Position numbers and translations under genes: made by a program. This document shows positions 44,075-51,872 of a stretch of 64,000 nucleotides of DNA, piece after piece (positions within the stretch are counted from its first letter, which is position 1; each line of letters opens with the position of its first letter). This stretch comes from Trifolium pratense. Its lineage: Eukaryota; Streptophyta; Magnoliopsida; Fabales; Fabaceae. Where the stretch lies: positions 8,670,266 to 8,734,265 of the forward strand of contig NC_060064.1 of NCBI RefSeq assembly GCF_020283565.1. The letters are read 5' to 3'. The notes below the pieces were generated by a model. The model saw only the letters and a program-made list of their open reading frames with translations, had not been told where the DNA came from and did not search any database.

Positions 44075-44662
44075 ACTGTGAAACCATTTAGCTGGTAGAA
44101 TGGTTTCACAGTATAACTCTCTGAAACCATTTTACTGGTAGAATGGTTTCAGTGAGTAATTTCTTAATTGTTTGCTTCTGAAACCATTTAGCTGGTACAA
44201 TGGTTTCAGAGCGTTGTACTTTGAAACCATTTCACTGATAGAATGGTTTCAGGGGAGTTGATTCTTAATTGTTTGCTTCTGAAACCATTTTACTGCTAGA
44301 ATGGTTTCACAGTATAACTCTCTGAAACCATTCTTCCAGCTAAATGGTTTCATAGTAATATATAAACATAATTTTTCACTTCCTTAATCTCGTTATTTAT
44401 ATGTTCTATTGCATTTTAAATTATGTGTATCGTACTAAGTACGTTACTTGTGTGTTGTAATTTAACACGCACCACTCAATCAACTCACTGAAACCATTAT
44501 ACCAGCAAAATGGTTTCAGAATATAATTCTCTGAAACCATTCTACCGGCTAAATGGTTTCATAAGCAAATAACTAAGAATCAACTCAATGAAACCATTCT
44601 ACCAGTAAAATGGTTTCAAAGTACAACTCTCTGAAACCATAGTACCAGCTAAATGGTTTCAG
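44075..44662. repeat. array of ten ~32-bp hairpins built on tgaaaccatt / aatggtttca
   Basis: Each unit has two arms, tgaaaccatt and aatggtttca, around a 10-base loop such as ttactggtag. Units lie at 44075-44112, 44121-44152, 44177-44210, 44222-44251, 44280-44309, 44323-44352, 44488-44519, 44532-44561, 44589-44618 and 44631-44662. The loops and spacers of the last four or five are the reverse complement of the first group (for example gttgattcttaattg versus taagaatcaac). The array is itself a large inverted repeat centred near 44420. Confidence 0.9.
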
Positions 44663-44694
44663 AAGCAAACAATAGTTTTTAATTACCGTTTTAT

Positions 44695-45107
44695 CTCATT
44701 TAATTAACGAAAAATAGTTTCAGGTCTCCAAAAATTTCATAAAATATACCAAAAGTTCCAGAATATTATCTAATATTTTATTAGAAACAAATAAAAAAAC
44801 AATTGGTTTCAGAGTACAAATCTATGAAATTACTATTATTATTTGTTAAATGGTTTTAAATAATCAGCGGAATTTGTGAAAATAATTTCATGACTTGAAC
44901 TAGGGAGAGTGAGGTACACAAGAGGGTTCTAAATAATTCATAGTACTTTACATAAAATTTTGGAAATTTTTTATGAAATTATAATATTTTTAGTTACCTT
45001 TTTAATCATTTAATTAACTAAAAATAGTTTCAGGTCTCCAAAAATTTCGTACAATATACCAAAATTTCCAGAATATTATCTACTATTTTATTATGAAAAA
45101 ATAAAAA
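44695..45107. repeat. direct repeat pair, ~95 bp, inside the TIR element
   Basis: The segment with atagtttcaggtctccaaaa and ccagaatattatcta occurs at about 44698-44805 and about 45010-45107, with a few substitutions. Between them lies AT-rich DNA with further tttcatgact remnants of the hairpin motif. Confidence 0.8.
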
Positions 45108-45579
45108 ACAATAGAGCCTCCCTGAGGGCGCATGCACCCCCACGCGCCTCCGGTGAGAGTGGGCGTGGGCGACGCCCACTGTTCATCGTCCCCCCCACCC
45201 GTTTTATGCAGAAACGGGTCGCGCGACCCGGTTTTTGACCCGGTTCGATCTCCCTCAATACTCAACGAAACTCGACGTTCCTTATATGGATTTTGATCGT
45301 TTTTCAATTTTACAAAGGTTTCCGGTATTAGTTTTTGAAATCGGCGTTCGATTCGCACGTAAAATGAGGTCGAAATTTGGAAGAAATTTAAAAAATGTAA
45401 TAGTTGTTGTTGTTGCATGGGGGGCGCGCTATTTTGGGGGGCGCGCTATTTTATGATGCAAATTACATACATGCCCCAGTTGCTCTATTGTTTCAAAAAA
45501 AAAATTGGGTATTTTTGTCCAACTCAAAAGGTGCACCTTGCTAACTTAGACCTAACTAGGGTCTAAGTTAGAAAACCCC

Positions 45580-46534
45580 TATATATATATGGCATGTTAT
45601 AGATTTTTTTAAAAGATTCTTATAGTGTTACATAATTTTGTGTAAAAAAAATTTACAAAGAAACTTTTTATAAAAGTTTCAAATGAAAATTTGGTTTGAA
45701 TAGTTATTCTTAAAATGTTATTTTAGGTATTTGATTATTTTATTGAAACTTTTTTTGATCTCAAAATTTGAATATGAGTATCTAACTAATCATGCAGCTG
45801 CAACAGAAGAAATTTGAATATGAGTATGTAACTATTTTCTTTTGAGCTATGTTCCGTGAGCAGTTTTCTAAGATCAATTTGCGACGAGATTTAGAGTCTA
45901 ATCAGTCTATTATATTTGATCACTGAGATTTATAAACTTGGATATAGTTGACATTAACTTATATTTATATTTAGAGATTTATAAACCATTCTTGGAACTT
46001 TATCCTAAAGTATATGTCACTTTTGAGAATATGTTTGTCTATCACTGATTGAAGCTAATAAAATCCATGTCCCATTAAATCACACTCAAATTCAACAAAT
46101 GTTAAGTTTTCATACAGATATCTTTCAATACTGGAAATATAGGACAGATGAAAAAAAAATCAATTATTTGGCTACATCAAACATGATAGAAACATTTTGA
46201 GAATCAATTGGATCTTGGACCTGTAGTTAATAAAAGAAAGGAACATGGTATTCGAATCTTGATAACCTACTTGTTGTAAATAAATAGTAAATATTATATT
46301 AGAGATTTACTTTTTGCGTCTCCTGAATCTCACACGCACCCTTGGTATTCCATATTTACCCCCTTGCTACTTAGAATTATATGGTGTGTGTCTGTGATCG
46401 ATCTGATACTGTCATAACTGCTCCAATGACCAATTAAAATATGGTATTGAACGGCCGCCAAATTTTTATAAGGTTCAATAGTTAAAGTGCAAACTGATCG
46501 AACTCTAAATAGCGAACTGTGTTTCAGTTCGCAC
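45580..46534. other. non-coding DNA between TIR element and LRR fragment
   Basis: AT-rich, with no recognisable coding segment. The part at 46500-46534 (cagttcgcactctaagtaac) leads directly into the LRR fragment. It may include the lost middle of the NLR gene, but I recognise no LRR codons here. Confidence 0.4.
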
Positions 46535-47025
46535 TCTAAGTAACGAGTGGCAATATTTTTACCTCTTCATCTTTTTCCAAAATTAGAGTCTCTAATAACT
46601 ATAGACTGCAAGATGCTAAACATGTCATTGACCAACAAAAGTCTAATTCAAAAATTGAGGTTGAACCATTTGTATATCGCGGATTTTCCAGGGCTTTTGA
46701 CATTGCCTGAATGGATTGAAGGTGCAGCTGAAACTTTAGAGACCTTGATAATTTCTGACCTTCCAAATCTTCGGACACTTCCTAAGTTTTTGACACCCAT
46801 TGAATCATCTTAAAATGCTTGACAAGTTGACATTGTTGATTGTTCTCAACTATCGAGCCTTCCAAGTGACATACATCACTTCACCGCACTTGATTTTTTG
46901 CACATAAAAGGTTGTCCTGAATTGTGCAGAAAATATAGGCCACAATCCGGTGAGTACTGGCCCATGATTGCTCACATCAAAAGTGTTAGCATTGAAGAAC
47001 TTGTAGAGGAGGAGGAGGAGTGAAG
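46535..47025 (+). pseudogene. NLR pseudogene, C-terminal LRR part
   Basis: The frame gives LFPKLESLITIDCKMLNMSL, then LPEWIEGAAETLETLIISDL and LPNLRTLPKFL, repeating the leucine spacing of NLR LRRs. It stops at 46811. In other frames the same protein continues: LSSLPSDIHHFTALDFLHIK, CPELCRKYRPQSGEYWPMIA, then VEEEEE and a stop near 47022. This is the true C-terminus of the CNL family and parallels the antisense fragment at 26235-26511. Breaks near 46811-46840 (stop or frameshift) confirm decay. LRRs of this type normally decide effector recognition. It lies in the same orientation as the NB-ARC parts, so it is probably the same original gene, split by insertion. Confidence 0.87.
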
Positions 47026-47471
47026 ACATTGACCCTGAAGGTAAACATATCATTTTGTATCAAATAAGTATTGATCAGACCTCCTAAACTAGTTCCCACT
47101 TGAAGATTTAAGGTTAGAGTTGGATTTTGAAATTTTTATTTGTACGGTAATCATGATGTTGCATGATTTTAACAGCATTTAACTATAATTTTTTAGTTAT
47201 TTTCATTATAGTTTGTTAGCTAATAGCTTCATGTAACACTACACCTTCTCAGTAACTTCAACCATTTCTTTGAAGTGTCATTGTTACCAATAGAATGAGA
47301 TTGCAGAATTCCTTAAGTAACATCATGTGAATTTTTAAAATGACGTAGTTTCATATAAAGCAAATAAGGATATGTTAGATATAACAATAAAAGTGAAGTT
47401 TTTCTGAGAGTGATGTTTGCTTTATTAACTGGACTAGGTATGATTAAGCTGGAGTGGAAAAGGAAAAGAAA
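47026..47471. other. NLR 3' flank
   Basis: The first ~170 bases correspond to the 3' UTR also present antisense at 26235-26385 (atgttgcatgattttaaca). The remainder is AT-rich and shows no gene. Confidence 0.55.
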
Positions 47472-47479
47472 ATTTGAAG

Positions 47480-47654
47480 CCAGGAAGCACAGACACTCCT
47501 CAGATTAGGCGTATCCGTGTCGGACACGTGTCGGTGTCCGTGTCCGAGACCGACACCGACACTTATGATTACACTAAATTATGTTATTTTTCCAAATTTT
47601 TATCGGTGTCGACGTGTCAGTGTCCGTGTCGTATCTGGTGTCCGTGCTTCATAG
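47480..47654. mobile_element. hAT-type MITE, 175 bp, TSD atttgaag
   Basis: Left end ccaggaagcacagacac, right end gtccgtgcttcatag; octamer atttgaag at 47472-47479 and 47655-47662. The interior is GC-rich with gtgtcggac/gtgtccg alternations. It is the smallest of three related elements in the window. Confidence 0.9.
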
Positions 47655-47662
47655 ATTTGAAG

Positions 47663-48076
47663 GGACATATGCAGTAAAAGATTCATCAGTTTAGCAGGTC
47701 CAGCACTCAACAAAATTCTCAAGATGTTTGCATCCTATATTTCCAGTATTGAAAGATATTTGTATGATTTTATTAGTTTTAATGCATTAAAGCATTTCCA
47801 AATGTAAAAAATTTCAGAAACTGCAGTCCAAAGGCTCTTTTCCGCCTATGTGGCTGAAATTTCAGCATTTTGGAATTGCCACAGATGGTTACTATGCCTC
47901 AGTATATAGCATGCAAATTGAAGCTCTTGTAAAATTTCTTCCTAAATGGCAACTAAAATTCTCACAACTTGTGTAAATTACCTCTCTGATTGTTCAAATC
48001 AAATACAAATAAACAACAGTTATATCACTCGGGTGAACTGAAAATGCAAACATTTTTCTTTTCTTTCAAACTGGTC
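47663..48076. other. non-coding DNA
   Basis: AT-rich. No gene, RNA or repeat could be supported. Confidence 0.4.
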
Positions 48077-48436
48077 TATACACTCAGTGACGGAGCCAGG
48101 ATTTTTCAATAGTGGGGGCACCAAATATATAAATTTGTAACATTAAATATATAATCTAAAAAATCTTTCTTTTATAGATAGATCCAATTTTATACTTTCA
48201 CATTCATCAAGTGCTTAAAGTTAAAATTGGAATAAAAGATAAAAAGTTATAAACTATAAGCTCAAACGATACTTGAAATAACATAGAAAAAATTATAAGT
48301 ATGAAAGAAAAGTTTTTTTTCCAAACACAATTTTATTTTATCAAACAAGCTTATGGGTCCGTTTGGGATAACTTTTTTTTTAAGCTTATGCAAAACGACT
48401 TATTCAAATAAATAAGTTTTTATATGTTATTATAAG

Positions 48437-48653
48437 TTTTTTTTTTTGAAAACTTGGTATCCAGCTCAAGAACCGACTAATTCGAGAGAACCAATCTCAC
48501 CGCCCATTGCGGGGGGTCCGTTTAAAGCTAGAGTTTTTTTTAACTCTGTATATATGGACCAACCCACCGAAATTGGCACGAACTTGAGACCTTGAGAGGA
48601 GCAAACTCCAAGATTCTAAGCTATTAACACCACTAGACCAACCCAAGTGGATA
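48437..48653 (-). mobile_element. SINE, 217 bp, TSD ttattataag
   Basis: Minus strand: a tRNA-like head with GGGTTGGTCTAGTGGTG (A-box region) and a B-box-like ggtctcaagttcg, a body containing ggaccccccgcaatgggcgg, and a tail ctggataccaagttttc followed by poly-A. The 10-bp repeat ttattataag flanks it (48427-48436, 48654-48663). It is transcribed by polymerase III when active and moves with LINE help. Confidence 0.85.
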
Positions 48654-48999
48654 TTATTATAAGGTTGTTAGTTTATGATAAATAGCTTATAAAAATACAG
48701 TTTTCGCGTTAGTGAGAATTTATAAATTAACATAAAAAATTATTTGTATAAATTGTTTTACATAAGCTCAAAAATAACTATTTCAAATGAACTCGAAATT
48801 ATAAGATAGCTTATTTGTATTACCAAACAGATATTGATATTGCCTTGACAATGACTTGAATTGAGCCTAGTTACTTTTCAATTGATGATGGGTGAATGTG
48901 GGGGACTAGTTAAAATATCAACAGTAAAAATTACTAATTGATGATGGGTGAATGTGGTGGAGTAGCAGATAAAAAAATTTCTCAAAAAGTTTGTGCAGG

Positions 49000-49620
49000 T
49001 AGGGATGGCAATGGGTAGGGTATGGGTAGGGTACTATAGTACCCATCCCCATACCCGCAGTTTAAGAAAATACACGTACCCATCCCCATACCTGCGTGGG
49101 TAACGATCTTTGTTCCCGTCCTCATACCCTATGGGTACCTAAGTACTCATACCCGTACCCATTACCCGCATTTTGATAAAAATAAATCGATCGATTATAA
49201 AATATCATATCGTTTTAATATAATTTTTTTTTAAAAAGATTTTAATGTTGACTCAGGAAAATTATAAACAAAAAATTTATCAATCTCATGTTAAAGTTCA
49301 TTTCCTTGTCACATTGTGTTTGTATTATATTATAAATAAACATTTTTATTAATAATGTCTAATAATTTAATTGTTGTTAGTATTTTTTTAAATTGATATA
49401 CATATGTTATTATATAAAAACATATATAAAATAAATAAATATATTATGTGGGTATGGGGCGGGGTGGGTACTAAGGTACCCGTACCCGCACCCATACCCG
49501 TTCATTTTTGCGGGTAATTACTCATACTCGTGCTCGTACCCAAAATGCGGGTTTTTACCCTACCCGTTATGAGTATTTTTTGCGGGTGCCCACTGGGTAT
49601 GGGTCAAATTGTCATCCCTA
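49000..49620. mobile_element. hAT-type MITE, ends tagggatggca, TSD tgtgcagg
   Basis: Left end tagggatggcaatgggtag, right end caaattgtcatcccta; octamer tgtgcagg at 48992-48999 and 49621-49628. Subterminal regions are packed with tacccgt/acgggta motifs on both sides, likely transposase-binding repeats. A truncated relative is at 1-169. It is inserted inside the larger hAT-type element. Confidence 0.92.
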
Positions 49621-49830
49621 TGTGCAGGCAAGTGCCCACATAACCCCTGCCTGCCTCCGTCCCTGTATACACTACTGGTGTACGTTAAGAAGAATGCCCT
49701 TTAAAGGGGCTGTGGGATTCTGAAGCTTCTGTTTTTCTTATTTCTTGTTTTTATAGCTAAATAGCGGTTAGTTTATTTGGGAAGGAAAATTTTGTTAGCA
49801 TAAAATTTTGGTCTATACAAATGATTTTAT

Positions 49831-50050
49831 TCAAGAAATCTTTTTCCACCATGTTCTATTATAAACTACAGGTCCCCAAAACTTAGAAAAGCTACCTTCT
49901 TTTATACTAACTGCGACAACAACTTCTACACGGCACGGCTTATCATTTATGATGGTTTCATACTTCAAAAGGGTTTCTTTTCGTAAGATTCTATCTAGCC
50001 CATGAATTCCTCCTTCAACCTGTGCTGCTCCGGTACGAACCTGAACAAAG
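49831..50050 (-). other. exon-like open frame of unknown origin
   Basis: On the minus strand an acceptor-like tttgttcag is followed by VRTGAAQVEGGIHGLDRILR, KETLLKYETIINDKPCRVEV and VVAVSIKEGSFSKFWGPVV before the frame ends near 49831. The amino acid composition is protein-like, unlike nearby frames, and codons are not AT-only. I do not recognise the family. It could be a terminal exon of a lost gene or chance. No upstream exon was found. Confidence 0.3.
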
Positions 50051-50662
50051 CAGATCAAATATTATTCAGATAACGTAATTGAGTAACGATGCATTATGAT
50101 AGAGGAAAGATATTTAGAGCATTCAAATGTGTCCTCAAAAGAATTTGAAACCAAATTAGTGCTTAAATGAAATATTTTACTACACCAAAAAGTTATTGAT
50201 AGTGGGACCAAACTGCTATTATTTGAAGAACATAATCATTTGAGGATTAATTTCATGTTAATGTTCTTTTGCATACCAATTTGAGAGTTTATATGAAATC
50301 TCAACTATTATAATGATGGAGATGAATGACAATGACAATGACAATGAAAATGGCATCAGTGAAATAAGAGGGAGATTGGATATTGGTTGCAGCTAGAATA
50401 TAATGGTTTGAACATTAGGTGTGTAGTAACTGTTGTTACGGGATTTAAAAAATCGTTTAGCAAATAATTTTGAGCCACCGAAGAGATTACTGGGTTGAGT
50501 CGCAGATTAGGTTGCTATCTTTAAGACGTTTTGTGGCATTGCCTAAAATTGTACAAGCAGACTATCAACCACGCCGTTCCCAGGATAAAACAGTCAGTTA
50601 TAATTGTATATCGATATGCTACTGCACTGTAGAACTCAGTCAAAAAATACACCTTCTTGAAT

Positions 50663-50878
50663 GGTACTACGATACCACTCGAATTGATGCTACGACGTCA
50701 ATCTATGATTCGGTGGTACTACAATACCACTCAAATTGATGATACGACATCAATCTATGAATCAACGGTACTACGATACCACAAGTGGTACTACGATATA
50801 TACCACTCGTATTGATACTACAATATCAATATATGATTCAGCGGTATTACGATACCACTCGAATCGATACTACAATAT
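50663..50878. repeat. minisatellite, ~52-56-bp units
   Basis: About four imperfect units built on ggtactacgataccactc, gaattgatactac and atcaatctatgattc, starting near 50663, 50715, 50787 and 50843, plus a partial unit at 50768. The spacing is irregular. It is non-coding in all frames. Confidence 0.8.
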
Positions 50879-51296
50879 AATGACACCGAGGTCATCCCAA
50901 TATGGTATTAAGACCGGTCTTAAATCCAAGAAATTATGGTGCTAAGACATTTTTTATTTGAAGGAAATAGTGATTGATACTTATATCACTCCTAAAATAC
51001 TACGGTAATACTAATACTAGTATTACTTATAATTTAATAGCTCAACATGAGCTGGACTAGACGTGGCATAGATTAGCATGAGTTGTTTTATCTAATACAC
51101 AACTAAAGGAGTAGTAACAGAAGATGCAATATTTACTCCATATACATAGGAATTTAATTGTTTCAATCTTATGCAGTAGCTGCTCCATATACATAGGAAT
51201 TTGTTACTTCATTCCTATCACTAGGAGCCTCATCACAGTCTATATAAAGACTTGTTGTAAATTGTAAACATTCAATTCAATTAATGCAATTACCAT

Positions 51297-51792
51297 CAGT
51301 GGCGGAGCCAGGATTTTTTTTTTGGGTGGGCCGCTAAAAAATTATAACATATAAAGTTGATCACTCGAGAGAAAATGCCATAAGTTTGGCTCCCTTAAAA
51401 AAAGTTGGTCATTCAAAAATTAAAGTGCATATCTTAAAATAATTTAGTATACCATGTGACTCAAAATAATTAAGTTTGAACTAATACTTGCATGAAAACA
51501 CAATGAAAATGATTTTGCATATTAAAAAAAAAAACAATGAAAATGATTTTTTTAAAAAACAAAACAGATAAATTAAAAAATGGAGTCAGTAGGACTTGAA
51601 CCCGAGCTTCACTCCTAAAATCACCAGCTTTAACCACTCGGCCAACTACACTTTCATGATAATTTGTCGCGTTTATTAATATATATATAGCGTATCCTTA
51701 TAATTTTACATATGTATATGGGTATTTAAGTAATTTCCAATTTTTGGGGGTGGGCCATGGCCCTGCTTGGCCACCCCCTAGCTCCGCTACTG
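51297..51792. mobile_element. hAT-type MITE in the 5' LTR, TSD attaccat
   Basis: Left end cagtggcggagccagga, right end cccctagctccgctactg; octamer attaccat at 51289-51296 and 51793-51800. The 3' LTR reads 'gcaattaccattgattcc' without interruption, giving the empty site. The interior carries a tRNA-like module. It is 496 bp with no coding capacity. Confidence 0.95.
51583..51650 (-). repeat. tRNA-like module (Ser/Leu-like) inside the MITE
   Basis: Minus strand: TTGGCCGAGTGGTTAAAG is a textbook A box and D-arm of a class II tRNA, followed about 30 bases later by GGGTTCAAGTCC, a B box. The 5' acceptor strand is not convincing and the anticodon arm is unclear, so it is probably a derived tRNA or SINE head, not a working tRNA gene. 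Confidence 0.65.
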
Positions 51793-51818
51793 ATTACCAT
51801 TGATTCCTTTACTTTATA

Positions 51819-51827
51819 TGGTATCAG
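51819..51827 (+). other. copia primer binding site
   Basis: tggtatcag directly abuts the LTR end and matches the initiator Met tRNA 3' end for nine bases, after which the match is lost (tcg). Confidence 0.85.
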
Positions 51828-51872
51828 TCGCTTACTGCTTAACAGCATAAAGATCCAATTTTTTTTTCCACC

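Larger units (their letters stand above)
43565..45579. mobile_element. 2.0-kb element with long terminal inverted repeats and hairpin array
   Basis: The first ~75 bases (gggggctgctaatttagact ... gcaccttttgagttggacaa) are mirrored at the right end (ttgtccaactcaaaaggtgc ... tctaagttagaaaacccc). Both sides are flanked by (AT)n, so a TSD is masked, though 9-10 bp of alternating AT would fit a Mutator-like element. The inside has ten short hairpins, a direct duplication, and a GC-rich stretch at 45110-45460 with a doubled ggggcgcgctatttt. No transposase is visible. It separates the NB-ARC and LRR parts of the NLR pseudogene. Confidence 0.8.
48085..49665. mobile_element. hAT-type element, ends cagtgacggagcc, TSD tatacact, host to two insertions
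   Basis: Left end cagtgacggagccagg, right end cctgcctccgtccctg (inverse cagggacggaggcagg). Octamer tatacact lies at 48077-48084 and 49666-49673. Subtracting the SINE (217 bp plus TSD) and the MITE at 49000 (621 bp plus TSD) leaves about 0.73 kb of its own sequence, without a transposase frame. It is the same broad family as 51297-51792. Confidence 0.88.
49674..51029. other. non-coding DNA upstream of the copia element
   Basis: Apart from the exon-like frame at 49831-50050 and the minisatellite at 50663-50878, nothing could be supported. A short (gacaat)n-like stretch is at 50325-50346. Confidence 0.4.
51035..51818 (+). repeat. copia 5' LTR, interrupted by a MITE
   Basis: Begins taatagctcaacatgag and ends ttactttata. 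It is 784 bp, of which 496 bp is the MITE and 8 bp its TSD, leaving 280 bp. It has a TATA-like tctatataaag at 51239-51249, before the insertion. Separation of the TATA box from the gag start by about 500 extra bases may alter expression. The termini are TA...TA rather than TG...CA. Confidence 0.92.

Noticed and set aside
44075..44662. CRISPR-like regular repeat array
   Set aside because: The units are self-complementary hairpins with irregular spacing and related spacers, in a plant genome. There are no cas genes. It is a foldback structure in a TIR element.
45083..45418. 111-codon minus-strand frame in the GC-rich part of the TIR element
   Set aside because: Likely open by composition (GC-rich block); no recognised domain, spans a direct repeat and the GC-rich block.
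50663..50878. Centromeric or high-copy satellite
   Set aside because: Only four to five irregular units of ~55 bp, far from a long homogeneous array.
51583..51650. Functional tRNA-Ser/Leu gene
   Set aside because: A and B boxes are good, but acceptor stem pairing and anticodon arm are not convincing, and it lies within a MITE.
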